From Flavilitoribacter sp020436695 (lineage in GTDB: Bacteria > Bacteroidota > Bacteroidia > Chitinophagales > Saprospiraceae): a stretch of 64,000 nucleotides of DNA. Positions 7,529 to 16,504 of the stretch are shown piece after piece; position 1 is the stretch's first letter, and every line of letters starts with the position of its first letter. Made by a program: the position numbers and the translations under genes. The stretch is from NCBI GenBank assembly GCA_041392665.1, contig JAWKLQ010000018.1, positions 123,575 through 187,574 of the forward strand. The letters are read 5' to 3'. The notes beneath the pieces are model-generated. The model did not search any database, was not told where the DNA came from, and worked only from the letters and a program-made list of their open reading frames with translations.

Positions 7529-10411
7529 TCAATATTTTAACTTAACACCGATCCGTCCCCACCAGGAATAGAACTCCTGTTTTTGGGTGCGGTTTTCATC
7601 CCCCAGATAATAGCGCAGTGGCGTATTGGTCAGATTCAGGGCATCAAGGAAGATATTCAAATGATCGGTCAACTGAAAATTGGTGGTCAGATCAAGTCGC
7701 AGCGCAGAAGCGTAGTATTCATCCAGGTCCGGATCGGCCCCCAGCTTATACAAAAAGTCATCCTGGTAATTGGCCGTGATCCGGGCGAAGAACTTTTTGG
7801 AATCATAAAACAGCGCCAGATTGGCCGTATGTTTAGCCTGCCCGGGCAGGGAAATTTTCTCTTCTTCATCGGAAGAAGCAAATACATTGAGGTCATCCTC
7901 GCCGAAGATCACTACAGCTGTGGCATAGTTGGCCGGATAACGGCGGTGGATACGCGCATCGGATTGGGTAAAGGTATAGTTGGAATACAGACCAAAGTTT
8001 TTCGCAAATCCGGGAAGGAAGTCAAACTTGAACTGTGCCTGTAATTCGGCGCCATAGACATTGGCCTGCAAACCATTGATCGCCTTAGTGATCTCTACTA
8101 GTCCGTAATCACTAAAATCTGTGCCTTCATGTGCGAAGCGCTTAAAGAAGAAGATGAAATCATCGATCTTTTTGTAAAATAATCCACCGGATAGAATACT
8201 CCGCCCATAATACCGTTCAGCCAGCAGGTCGATGTTCATGGAGCGGGGATAGACCAGATTGGGATTACCGAATTTCACTTCTTCCCGGTCCTGTTCCCGG
8301 TAAGGCAGCACATCCTCGAAATTGGGGCGGGAATAGGAATAGGTCAGGGCCGTACGCAGGTTTACCTTCGGGCTCAAGGCATAACGAAACTGGATCTGTG
8401 GCAACACGAAGGAATGCGTTCGCTGATCCTGCAGGGTATCGATGCCCACAAAACGGTTGCGGTCCAACAGGATCTTTCTTCCGGTATAGTCAATATCCGT
8501 TTTTTCCAGACGTACGCCTCCAAGAACCATTAGTTTTCCAAAGTCCTGACGCAACATTCCATAGGCAGCATAGATCTTTTCTTCTGCTTCGTAATCTTCT
8601 CCGAAAGATTGAGAACGGGTAGCGGTACGATCGTAGATAAAATGCTGAGGATAATATTCGTAAAAATCACGCAGTTGGTCGGCCGAAGGCATGTATTCCA
8701 GCCGGTAACCCTGACCCAGCAGATCATCATCTACAAATCCGTCGTTAATCGTGGCCAGCGACAACTCCGGCCCTACCCCCGGATATAAAGTGGATTCGGC
8801 AAAATAGGCCGCGAACACCTGGGAATTGATATCCCGGGATTTTTCTTTCATCCGGACCTTTCCACCGAATTTTAGATAGCCTTTACTCTGTGAGGAAAGA
8901 GAGAAGGGGATCTCCAGATTCACTCTCGGTGTGATGTTGCGGTCGGCGATCAATGTCTTTTCCAGCAATAGTTCATCCAGTTCAAAATTGCCATAATCAG
9001 TCGCATTTCCGGCATTGCTTGGATTAGGGAAGGTCGCTCTCGGATATTTAGGATCAGTCTGATCAAAGTCAATGGCGATGGCCTGTCCCGGACTATCGAA
9101 TACAGCCTCTAGTCTATCCGGTTCACTTTCTTGCGCGTAAGCGTAAAAAAGCTGGTAGTCAAGCGTAGCGCCACCAATTCGATGCTCGCCGCCGAAGCTG
9201 ATGGAGCTCAGGTCCTGACGCTTGACCCTATCCTTTACATCATGATCCACTCCGCCGTACAGATAGTAGGTAGAAGAAAGCGCATCATCCAGATCATAGA
9301 TCAGGCGCCGGCGGGTTTCCTCGTCGGTGAAGCTGTTGTACATGCCTCGTAAGTAAAGGTGGCTGTTTTTATTAAATCGGAAATCAAGCGTAGGGCTGAT
9401 GCCGATACGGGTACGAGTGATGTCATAATGCCGCAATTGTACTTCCCTGTACTGGACATGATAATTATCTACCCCACCGTCCTGGGCACCGAAAAAAGGA
9501 CCTTTGGCAAATTTGTACTCGATATTATCCGATCCTTGCTCGTTGCGGAAATAACTGCTGTTGATGTGAAAACCGAATTTACCGTAACGCTGTCCGTAGG
9601 AAAATTGCACCTGGTAATTAGGTGATTGCCGCAGTTGTCCATATCCGGCAGCAATGGTAGCCCGTACTTCCGGGTCAGGGCCGGACGCCTCCTTGGTCTT
9701 GATATTGACATTTCCGGCAATACCATCCGCATCCATATCCGGTGTCAGTACCTTACTCACCTCGATGAACTCTATCTGGTCGGAAGGGATGACGTCCATA
9801 CCTACGTAGCGTACATTACCCTCCGGTGAGGGGATCTGTTCTCCATTGATATTAAAGGTAGTGAGCTGCGGAGGTGTACCGCGCAGCTGAACGTAACGCC
9901 CTTCCCCCTGATCGCGCTGTAAGGTGATACCCGGAATGCGCTGCATGACCTCCGCTGCATTCATATCCGGGAAAGAAGCGATCTGCTCAGCGGAGATGAT
10001 GTTCTTAATGTTCTCGGCCTGCTTTTGCTCGATCATCGCGCGGATAGTTCCCTCGGCCTGTCCCTGTATTTCGACAGTGGCGAGCTGAACGGAAGATGCT
10101 TGTAGGCGGATGATCAAATCCGGCTGCGGGTCCTGCCGGAGATCCAGTTGTATGTTTTGCTGCTCGTAGCCCAGATAAGAGACCTGAAGTACCACTTCCC
10201 CGGCCCGAACATCAGGGAGCAGGAATTTTCCGTCTACATTCGTGATAACTCCGAGTGTAGTACCTTCAATAGCTAACGAAGCTCCGATGAGTGGCTCGTC
10301 CGATGCGGCGTCACGCACTTCTCCCCTGATGGTATGATTTGTTTGCGAGATCCCCCATAGCGGAAGGAGTAACACCAGACCGATCAGTCGGGTAAGATGG
10401 TATGTTTTCAT
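7529..10411 (-). CDS. TonB-dependent outer-membrane receptor
   Basis: 960 residues counted from the ATG at 10411 that opens the signal peptide MKTYHLTRLIGLVLLLPLWG; an upstream in-frame extension of 26 residues (to 10489) has no signal character. After the signal comes a carboxypeptidase-regulatory-like beta domain (about residues 25-110), then the plug with FPDMNAAEVMQRIPGI and LTPDMDADGIAGNVNIKTKEA, the motif pattern of the Xanthomonas/Caulobacter-type receptor subfamily, and finally a 22-strand barrel ending in WWGRIGVKLKY. No SusD partner is nearby, so this is not a polysaccharide-utilisation pair. Beta-propeller phytase genes are known to occur beside TonB receptor genes, and the 3-base gap to the phytase start supports import of phytate-derived ligand. 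Confidence 0.93.
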   Translation of the reverse strand: MKTYHLTRLIGLVLLLPLWGISQTNHTIRGEVRDAASDEPLIGASLAIEGTTLGVITNVDGKFLLPDVRAGEVVLQVSYLGYEQQNIQLDLRQDPQPDLIIRLQASSVQLATVEIQGQAEGTIRAMIEQKQAENIKNIISAEQIASFPDMNAAEVMQRIPGITLQRDQGEGRYVQLRGTPPQLTTFNINGEQIPSPEGNVRYVGMDVIPSDQIEFIEVSKVLTPDMDADGIAGNVNIKTKEASGPDPEVRATIAAGYGQLRQSPNYQVQFSYGQRYGKFGFHINSSYFRNEQGSDNIEYKFAKGPFFGAQDGGVDNYHVQYREVQLRHYDITRTRIGISPTLDFRFNKNSHLYLRGMYNSFTDEETRRRLIYDLDDALSSTYYLYGGVDHDVKDRVKRQDLSSISFGGEHRIGGATLDYQLFYAYAQESEPDRLEAVFDSPGQAIAIDFDQTDPKYPRATFPNPSNAGNATDYGNFELDELLLEKTLIADRNITPRVNLEIPFSLSSQSKGYLKFGGKVRMKEKSRDINSQVFAAYFAESTLYPGVGPELSLATINDGFVDDDLLGQGYRLEYMPSADQLRDFYEYYPQHFIYDRTATRSQSFGEDYEAEEKIYAAYGMLRQDFGKLMVLGGVRLEKTDIDYTGRKILLDRNRFVGIDTLQDQRTHSFVLPQIQFRYALSPKVNLRTALTYSYSRPNFEDVLPYREQDREEVKFGNPNLVYPRSMNIDLLAERYYGRSILSGGLFYKKIDDFIFFFKRFAHEGTDFSDYGLVEITKAINGLQANVYGAELQAQFKFDFLPGFAKNFGLYSNYTFTQSDARIHRRYPANYATAVVIFGEDDLNVFASSDEEEKISLPGQAKHTANLALFYDSKKFFARITANYQDDFLYKLGADPDLDEYYASALRLDLTTNFQLTDHLNIFLDALNLTNTPLRYYLGDENRTQKQEFYSWWGRIGVKLKY

Positions 10412-10535
10412 AGCATCCCCGTTTAAAAAGCGGCAAACATGAGTCATCCTAAATTTTGAATGAAATTGCTGAAGTTCAGGAAGATTCATGTTTACCTCCG
10501 AAAAATTAGTTTCCTAAAATTGAGCCGGATGTTTA

Positions 10536-12170
10536 CTACTGAACGATCAGTTGCTCTACAAACAAACGGTCTCCCTGTTGCGCCTGTATAACGTAGATGC
10601 CTCTCGGCAATTCCGTTGTACTGATCTCTACTTGCTTATTCCATTCCGTATAGACCTGCTGCAATACCTGACCGTTGGCGTTGATCACCCGGATCATTGC
10701 CGGTTTTTCGTTTTCCAATTGGATGGAGACCTGCTGTTTGCCGGCAGGGTTAGGGAATACACGCAGCCGTTCCGCTTTCGGGTAGACATCCCAAAGAGCA
10801 GAAGGCAGACCGGAAGAAAAGTAAATGGTCAGCCGGGGCACGCGCTCCGGATGATTCTGGCCGTCACCGCCATCTTCGGGGTCCGCTATATTTTCATAGG
10901 ACTCCCATTCGCGAGCATTTTCCAGGTCGCTGGGTCCCTGGTTCTGCCCCTTAAAAATAAAGGCCATGGCGTTGCCTATCGTCCAACCTTCCCGGTCTAC
11001 CAGTTCCTGTACAATGGCTTTCAGGTCCGGCGTGCGGTAGGGCTCCCATAGTGTCCACTCCTCGGCTACGGTCCAGTCAACAGTAGAAATGGTAGAAGGA
11101 CGAGCGTCGATCAGAGCATCTTCCGTGAAAGTGGCAGCATTATCCGTAGCCTCACCGTAGATCATCAGTTCGGCCACATCATCAGCGGTCTTGTCTTCGT
11201 GTGACCATACAGTAATAAAAGCCGAATCGATCACCGCACCTTGCGGCACCGGAATGTTACGAAAACGCATTCCGGCCGTTAGGATATTCTGATCTTCCGG
11301 AGCGCCTTCCCAGCCGGCATCGATATCATCGTCGAATAAAGAATCGATCTCATCATTTTCCTGCTCCGCATCGTCGGATGAAGCGGCGAAGGTAACCCCT
11401 TCATCATCATCCGTAATCGTGTCGGTAACCATGATGGGAATATCAGCTACGGCTTCGTCAAAGCGGTAATAGACCACTAGTTGCGGTACGCGCTCGGGAT
11501 GATTCTGGCCGTCACCGCCATCCTCAGGGTCGGCAATATTTTCGAAGGATTCCCACTCTCGGGCGTTCTCCAGATCACTCGGTCCCTGGTTCTGCCCCTG
11601 GAAAATAAAGGCCATAGCATTACCAATGGTCCAGCCTTCACGGTCCACCAGTTCCTGCACAATAGCAGTAAGATCAGGCGTGCGGTATGCTTCCCATAAG
11701 GTCCATGCTTCCGCCACCGTCCAGTCAACAGCGGCCCCCGTAGTTGGGCGTGCGTCGATCAGCATATCGTCGGTAAACGTAAGCGCATGATCAGAGGCTT
11801 CTCCAAAAATGGTAATCTCCGCTACATCTTCAGCGGTCTTGTCTTCATGAGAATAGACAATGATAAAAGCTGAATCGATAATGGCACCCGCCGGGATCAG
11901 GATGTTACGAAAGCGCATGCCGGCGGTCAGGATATTCTGATCTTCGGGAGCTCCTTCCCAGCCACAATCAATATCATCATCAAAGAGCGAGTCGATCTCG
12001 TCATTTTCCTGCTCTGCATCGTCGGTGGAAGCGGCAAAGGTCACACCTTCATCTTCATCGGTAATAGTATCCGTTACCATAATATAGCGCGAAAAGGCAA
12101 AATTTTGCCCAAAAGCGGAAGTGCTGCACAAAGCAACAATCAAGGCAATTGGCAGTAGATATTTACTCAT
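10536..12170 (-). CDS. T9SS-exported protein with two tandem 210-residue acidic repeats
   Basis: 544 residues with a cleavable signal (...STSAFGQ) and a C-terminal type IX sorting domain (VFPNPAGKQQVSI ... LPRGIYVIQAQQG ... VEQLIVQ). Between them are two near-identical domains, about residues 30-244 and 245-458, each starting IMVTDTITD(E/D)DEG and containing an acidic stretch DDAEQENDEIDSLFDDDID, then WEGAPEDQNILTAGMRFRNI and GNAMAFIF(Q/K)GQNQGPSDLENAREWES. The fold resembles beta-sandwich surface modules of the DNRLRE type, but I do not recognise a named family. The dense acidic runs suggest calcium or other cation binding. It lies 124 bases upstream of the TonB receptor on the same strand, so it may be a surface component of the phytase system. 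Confidence 0.85.
   Translation of the reverse strand: MSKYLLPIALIVALCSTSAFGQNFAFSRYIMVTDTITDEDEGVTFAASTDDAEQENDEIDSLFDDDIDCGWEGAPEDQNILTAGMRFRNILIPAGAIIDSAFIIVYSHEDKTAEDVAEITIFGEASDHALTFTDDMLIDARPTTGAAVDWTVAEAWTLWEAYRTPDLTAIVQELVDREGWTIGNAMAFIFQGQNQGPSDLENAREWESFENIADPEDGGDGQNHPERVPQLVVYYRFDEAVADIPIMVTDTITDDDEGVTFAASSDDAEQENDEIDSLFDDDIDAGWEGAPEDQNILTAGMRFRNIPVPQGAVIDSAFITVWSHEDKTADDVAELMIYGEATDNAATFTEDALIDARPSTISTVDWTVAEEWTLWEPYRTPDLKAIVQELVDREGWTIGNAMAFIFKGQNQGPSDLENAREWESYENIADPEDGGDGQNHPERVPRLTIYFSSGLPSALWDVYPKAERLRVFPNPAGKQQVSIQLENEKPAMIRVINANGQVLQQVYTEWNKQVEISTTELPRGIYVIQAQQGDRLFVEQLIVQ
10800..12085 (-). repeat. tandem duplication of about 640 bp inside a coding sequence
   Basis: The two halves of the 10536-12170 gene encode domains that agree at most residues, while the DNA differs mainly at third codon positions (for example 10840-10990 compared with 11490-11640). 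This marks an old in-frame duplication kept by selection on the protein rather than a recent or assembly-made repeat. Confidence 0.85.
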
Positions 12171-12250
12171 AAACGGTCGGTTTTTGATTACTTATCTGAC
12201 GAAATTAGGAAAAACCGATCCGTGCCAGGATGCCGAAATTATCCTTTACA

Positions 12251-12258
12251 CAAAGTTA
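12251..12258 (-). promoter_or_regulatory. putative -7 box for the repeat protein/TonB receptor/phytase operon
   Basis: On the minus strand the octamer TAACTTTG matches the Bacteroidota -7 consensus TAnnTTTG and lies about 80 bases before the ATG at 12170. A clear TTTG at -33 is not visible. Confidence 0.4.
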
Positions 12259-12412
12259 AGTCTGAAGAAACATTACAGTAAAATAAGCTGCATTCACGAT
12301 GGCTTTGGTTGCAATAATTTAAATTATTATTTTCTTTAAGTTAACGCGCATTGTTGGTGGCGATCCACAGAGGACTTTGTAAATTGGGCCGATCTCACCA
12401 AATCGATACCCA

Positions 12413-14689
12413 ATGTTAATCATCCGGAAACACTACCTGGCCTCGGTCATTTGCTCCTGCCTGATATTTGGATCTACCATGACCAGTGCCCAAACGATCA
12501 CCCGTGCCGATTACGCAAGAGCTCAATCTTTCCTCTGGCAGAATATCAATAACAAACAGGTATTCAATCTGAGGTTACAAACCGGTTATTTCCCCGACAG
12601 TACCGGATTATGGTACATTGATTACGGCCCGGGAAAAAAAGATTTCTACCGCATTGATCTTCCCAGTATGGAGCGAAAGCCGCTCTTCGACCAGCAGCAA
12701 CTGGCTGATGCCTTAAGCAATTTATTGAAAGACACCATCGCCGCCAATGCCCTGCCTTTTGACCGGGTCGTCTATCTTAACAAAGACAGCCTGGAACTGC
12801 CCATTCGCGGTCAGCGATATGCACTCGACCTGAATACCTATCACATATCCCCACAGAAGAAGGCAACCGATGACGATCCGGAGAATGAATCTACCTCCCC
12901 CGACGGCAAATGGGTAGCTCTTACCAGAGATTACAATCTTTTTGTGAGATCAACGGAGACGGGTGAGGTCCACCAACTCAGCACTGATGGACAGAGATTA
13001 TACGAATACGGCACTTATTACGGCTGGGGAGACCTGATCGAGGGTGAGAACGGGGAGCGTCCACCTCATTTTCACGTCGACTGGTCTTCAGATTCTCGGT
13101 GGTTAAATGCCGATCTCTGTGACATGCGCACCGCCGAAAAAATGTATTTGCTGGACTGGAGTGTAGATACCCTGTATAAACCCCGGCTCCTCTCCTACTA
13201 TCGTGGCTCGCCGGGTGATACAACCGTAGTGAAGATGACCCCACTGTTTTACGATATGCAAAATTTGGAGCGGCCGCCGGTACGCCTGCCTGCCAGAGCC
13301 TACATCGCCAACTATTCTTTCCACCCGATCGAAGGTTCCAACAGTTTGCTGGTCATCGACCGAGACCGGGGTTATAAAAAGGCTGATTTTCTAAAAGTAG
13401 ACCTGACCACCGGTGAAAAGGAACTATTATTCTCGGAAAGCAGTGAGACTAATGTAGAAAGCCCCGACGCCCGGCTCTTCGGCCAATCCGGTCAGTTCAT
13501 TTTCCTTTCTGAGCGCAGCGGCTGGAAGCAACTCTACGCCTTTGACCTGAAAAAGAAGGAGATCCGACCGCTTACTCAAGGAGATTATTTCGTTCACCGG
13601 GTGGTACAGACGGATGAGGAGAAGGGATGGATCTATTTCCTGGCCTCAGGTATGGATCAAACGGTCAATCCCTACTTCCAATATCTATATCGGGTATCAA
13701 TAAATGGTGGTGCAGTACATAGCCTGACCCCGGAAACCGGCCATCACATCATTCGCTTTTCTCCGGATGGCCGGTATTTCATCGACGAGTATTCTACCTA
13801 TGCCCAGCCGGGGGTGTTCTCCCTGCGGGAATCCTTGAGTGGTAATGTCCTGCTGGAGTTGACGAAGACTGATGCGAGCAGCCTGGCCGGTAAAAACTGG
13901 TCGCAGGCAGAGTCATTCACCGCCATTGCCCGGGATGGCAAAACGACCATCTACGGCGCTTTCTGGAAACCTACTAATTTTGATCCCGGGAAAAAATACC
14001 CGATCATCGACCAGAGCTATACGGGGCCGCATACACAGGTTTTTCCAACTCGCTTTGAACAGAATTTCTTCGGTGCACAGGAACTCGCCGAACTGGGTTT
14101 CGTAGTGGTCAGCATAGACGGTATGGGGACTTACGGCCGGTCTAAAGCTTTCCACGATGTATCTTATAAGAATATGGGGCAGAATCTACTCGATCACGTC
14201 CTGGCTATCCGGCAATTAGGAGAACGCTTTGCCTGGGCCGACACTTCCCGGGTAGGCATCTACGGTCATTCGGCCGGCGGCTATGATGCCGGACACGCGG
14301 TACTGGCCTTCCCGGATTTTTACAAGGTGGCAGTAGCCAGTTCGGCCGATCACGACTTTCGTATGGAAAAGGCCTGGTGGCCGGAAATGTACATGGGTTG
14401 GCCCGTGGATTCCTCCTACCATCAGGCATCCAATATCACCATGGCCGGCAACCTGAAAGGCAAGCTGCTCATTACCCATGGCGGGATTGACGAGAATGTC
14501 AACCCATCCGCTACCTTCAAGCTGGCGGAGGCCCTTATCAAAGCAGACAAGGAATTCGACATGCTTATCTTACCCAGTCAACACCACGGCTATGGGGGGC
14601 AACATAGTGTTTACTTCCGGAAGAAACGCTGGAATTATTTTGTGGAGCATTTGCTGGGGGCGAAACCGATATGGGATATTCAGGAATGA
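12413..14689 (+). CDS. S9B prolyl oligopeptidase / dipeptidyl-peptidase IV-like serine peptidase
   Basis: 758 residues with a signal peptide ending ...TMTSAQT. The N-terminal two thirds form a DPP IV-type beta-propeller (repeats such as SPDGKWVALTRDYNLFV and SSDSRWLNADL). The C-terminal alpha/beta-hydrolase domain carries the catalytic triad: Ser620 in YGHSAGGYD, Asp693 in GGIDENV and His724/725 in PSQHHGYGG, with the preceding DGMGTYGRSKAFHD typical of S9. The nucleophile motif reads GHSAGG rather than the commoner GxSYGG or GHSGGG. Family members release N-terminal dipeptides, usually X-Pro, in the periplasm during peptide feeding. It is transcribed away from the phytase operon and converges on the SMR gene, ending 11 bases before that gene's stop. 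Confidence 0.92.
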   Translation: MLIIRKHYLASVICSCLIFGSTMTSAQTITRADYARAQSFLWQNINNKQVFNLRLQTGYFPDSTGLWYIDYGPGKKDFYRIDLPSMERKPLFDQQQLADALSNLLKDTIAANALPFDRVVYLNKDSLELPIRGQRYALDLNTYHISPQKKATDDDPENESTSPDGKWVALTRDYNLFVRSTETGEVHQLSTDGQRLYEYGTYYGWGDLIEGENGERPPHFHVDWSSDSRWLNADLCDMRTAEKMYLLDWSVDTLYKPRLLSYYRGSPGDTTVVKMTPLFYDMQNLERPPVRLPARAYIANYSFHPIEGSNSLLVIDRDRGYKKADFLKVDLTTGEKELLFSESSETNVESPDARLFGQSGQFIFLSERSGWKQLYAFDLKKKEIRPLTQGDYFVHRVVQTDEEKGWIYFLASGMDQTVNPYFQYLYRVSINGGAVHSLTPETGHHIIRFSPDGRYFIDEYSTYAQPGVFSLRESLSGNVLLELTKTDASSLAGKNWSQAESFTAIARDGKTTIYGAFWKPTNFDPGKKYPIIDQSYTGPHTQVFPTRFEQNFFGAQELAELGFVVVSIDGMGTYGRSKAFHDVSYKNMGQNLLDHVLAIRQLGERFAWADTSRVGIYGHSAGGYDAGHAVLAFPDFYKVAVASSADHDFRMEKAWWPEMYMGWPVDSSYHQASNITMAGNLKGKLLITHGGIDENVNPSATFKLAEALIKADKEFDMLILPSQHHGYGGQHSVYFRKKRWNYFVEHLLGAKPIWDIQE

Positions 14690-14700
14690 GGAATGAAGTT

Positions 14701-15027
14701 TCAATGTGATACTGCCTTCAGGCCAACAATGGATACGATCAGCGTAACGGTGAAAAATATTCGCCAAAAGTTAGCCGGATCCTTAAAAATAAAGATTCCC
14801 ATCAGCACCGTGCCTACGGCACCAATGCCGGTCCACACGGTATATGCCATACCGATCGGTAGGTTCTGCGCGGCTTTGATAAGTAGCACCATGCTCAGGG
14901 TAAGGGCGGCCAGGAAACCGGCATACCAACCGTAAACCGAGCCACCGGCCACTTCCTTTGCTTTTCCCAAACAGAAGGCAAATGCGACTTCACACAGTCC
15001 TGCAATGACGAGGAATATCCAGTTCAT
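14701..15027 (-). CDS. small multidrug resistance family transporter, SugE/Gdx-like
   Basis: 108 residues with four membrane helices. The conserved helix-1 glutamate of SMR transporters is present in AGLCEVAFA, and the segment MAYTVWTGIGAVGT with the following GIFIFKDPANFWR is characteristic of SMR proteins, closer to the SugE/Gdx (guanidinium exporter) branch than to EmrE. Such proteins work as antiparallel dimers exchanging protons for cations. A Crp/Fnr-type regulator is encoded 183 bases upstream in the same direction and may control it. I looked for a guanidine riboswitch in the leader and saw none. Guanidinium as substrate is inferred from subgroup resemblance only. Confidence 0.87.
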   Translation of the reverse strand: MNWIFLVIAGLCEVAFAFCLGKAKEVAGGSVYGWYAGFLAALTLSMVLLIKAAQNLPIGMAYTVWTGIGAVGTVLMGIFIFKDPANFWRIFFTVTLIVSIVGLKAVSH

Positions 15028-15210
15028 AACACTTGTGCTTTATGGGGCAAAGGTCAGAAATGGGAGAGAAAAAAAATTTTACAAATGATAAAAAAGGGAA
15101 CGGTGGATGACAAACAGTAGGCGGTTGAACAGCAGGGGATATTGCTATAACAACTTTCAGAGACGTAATTCCCGTCCACCGAGACCAGACAACAGGTACC
15201 CAATAATTAC

Positions 15211-15774
15211 TCACCGCAATTCCGCCCGTATCCGGCTCAGACTAACCTGCGTAATCCCCAGATAGGAAGCAATATGCCCCAACTGTATTCTCTGTAACAG
15301 GTCGGGATTGTTTTTTAATAACTCACGATATCTTTCCGAAGCTGTGCTGAACTGACGGGAGATCAATCTGGCTTCTGTTCTTAACAATTCTTTCTCGGCA
15401 AATTTCCGGCCCCAGTTGGCGATGTGAATGTTCTGCTCATATAGACGGTGCAGGTCTTCGGATGTCAGACTATAAAGCTCACAGTCTTCCAGTAATTCAA
15501 TGTCTTCGTAGCCCGGCTCACTATCGATGTAACTCTTCATGGATATAACGGCCTCCCCTTCCCGGCCAAACCAAAAGGTGACCTCATGGTCATTCTGGTA
15601 AACGTAAGCCCTGACAATACCTTTTCTGATAAAATAGACGTTATTTTCCACCCGCCCGGCTTTGAGTAGGATGGTACCCTTCGGGTAGCAGACCGAACGG
15701 GCGTTTTTCTTAAAGATAGATAGGGAAGTAGCCGGAAGTGGGTAGATCCGGTTGATGATTTGTTCGAGTTCCAA
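15211..15774 (-). CDS. Crp/Fnr family transcriptional regulator
   Basis: 187 residues. The N-terminal cyclic-nucleotide-binding-like beta-barrel is recognisable from YPKGTILLKAGRVENNVYFIRKGIVRAYV; the C-terminal helix-turn-helix is IQLGHIASYLGITQVSLSRIRAEL. The classic cAMP-binding arginine motif is not obvious and there is no Fnr-type N-terminal cysteine cluster, so the ligand is unknown; this shape is very common in Bacteroidota genomes beside single transporter genes. It is upstream of, and co-directional with, the SMR exporter and probably regulates it. Confidence 0.9.
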   Translation of the reverse strand: MELEQIINRIYPLPATSLSIFKKNARSVCYPKGTILLKAGRVENNVYFIRKGIVRAYVYQNDHEVTFWFGREGEAVISMKSYIDSEPGYEDIELLEDCELYSLTSEDLHRLYEQNIHIANWGRKFAEKELLRTEARLISRQFSTASERYRELLKNNPDLLQRIQLGHIASYLGITQVSLSRIRAELR

Positions 15775-15860
15775 AAAATTGTAATAATTGTCGGTGAAAA
15801 AGATGCTAACCCTAGGTAGCTAGTCTTCCACCAACTACCAAGTGTGAGAGCACCATTTAC

Positions 15861-16151
15861 TCAATGAGTATGAACTCCTCGATTATCATAAAATGGAATA
15901 AGATGGATTCTATTTCCATCAATCCGATACAAAAGGGAAGTATAATCATTAACAGTACATCTTCTCAAAGCAGGCCGCTTTTCATAAGGTGGACACAATT
16001 CATTGAAAGACCTAAGTTTATTCAGAAGCGCTTCAAGTTCTTCATCAAATCGAACCGCTATTTCCAGGGAATAATGATCCGTCAAATAGTTAATGATATC
16101 TGTATAGGAGAGTTATGCCAGGTCCGACCAGAATATTCTAGCCTTCGCCAT
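15861..16151 (-). pseudogene. RelE/ParE-type toxin gene with an in-frame nonsense codon
   Basis: Read from ATG 16151 the frame gives MAKARIFWSDLA, then TAA at 16115-16113 (codon 13), then continues without further stops as LSYTDIINYLTDHYSLEIAVRFDEELEAL to ...RIHLIPFYDNRG and a stop at 15861. Total length would be 96 residues, normal for a RelE/ParE mRNA-interferase/gyrase toxin, and the pieces on both sides of the stop fit the family (IxWSxxAxxDI, then R(I/V)xLxxxxDxR at the end). The ATG overlaps the upstream antitoxin by 14 bases, the classic coupled arrangement. One base change from a lysine or glutamine codon would explain the loss. A shorter product from TTG 16085 would lack the first strand and helix. 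The base should be checked for sequencing error. Confidence 0.8.
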
Positions 16152-16398
16152 GCTCTGCTTTTGTTTTTAACAAAGTTTTGATCCTGGACCGGGCTTCCTC
16201 ATGAGATAGTATCTTTCCTTCTTCAATGTTTTTTAATCCAATCTCAATCATCCGTAACTCCTGAACATCAATCTCTTCGGGAGATACCGGTTCTTCCTTT
16301 AGTATCTTAAAATAGTGGCGTACCATCTCCAATAACCGGGCATCATTGGTTTCAACTACTAACCGAAGTAAATCATTCTTTATGTCCAGTACACTCAA
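16138..16398 (-). CDS. antitoxin of a RelE/ParE-type toxin-antitoxin pair
   Basis: 86 residues beginning MSVLDIKNDLLRLVVETND, a Bacteroidota antitoxin type usually paired with RelE/ParE toxins. It is mostly helical; the first half probably forms the DNA-binding/dimer part and the charged second half (EEARSRIKTLLKTKAEHGEG) would wrap the toxin. The start is TTG at 16398: an in-frame TGA lies just upstream at 16402-16404 and no ATG is available near the N-terminus. The stop overlaps the toxin ATG by 14 bases. Although the toxin is broken, the antitoxin frame looks intact. Confidence 0.8.
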   Translation of the reverse strand: MSVLDIKNDLLRLVVETNDARLLEMVRHYFKILKEEPVSPEEIDVQELRMIEIGLKNIEEGKILSHEEARSRIKTLLKTKAEHGEG

Positions 16399-16504
16399 AA
16401 TTCAATGATTTTAATTGAAAAATGAATTTTTCAAAAATAAGCTAATTTACCGGAATGTTGTTCCGCTCACTTCCAGGTTGTGCGGAATTCTACAATAAAC
16501 AGCA

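Noticed and set aside
15028..15210. Possible guanidine riboswitch ahead of the SMR gene
   Set aside because: The leader shows none of the conserved guanidine-I, -II or -III sequence blocks that I could recognise.
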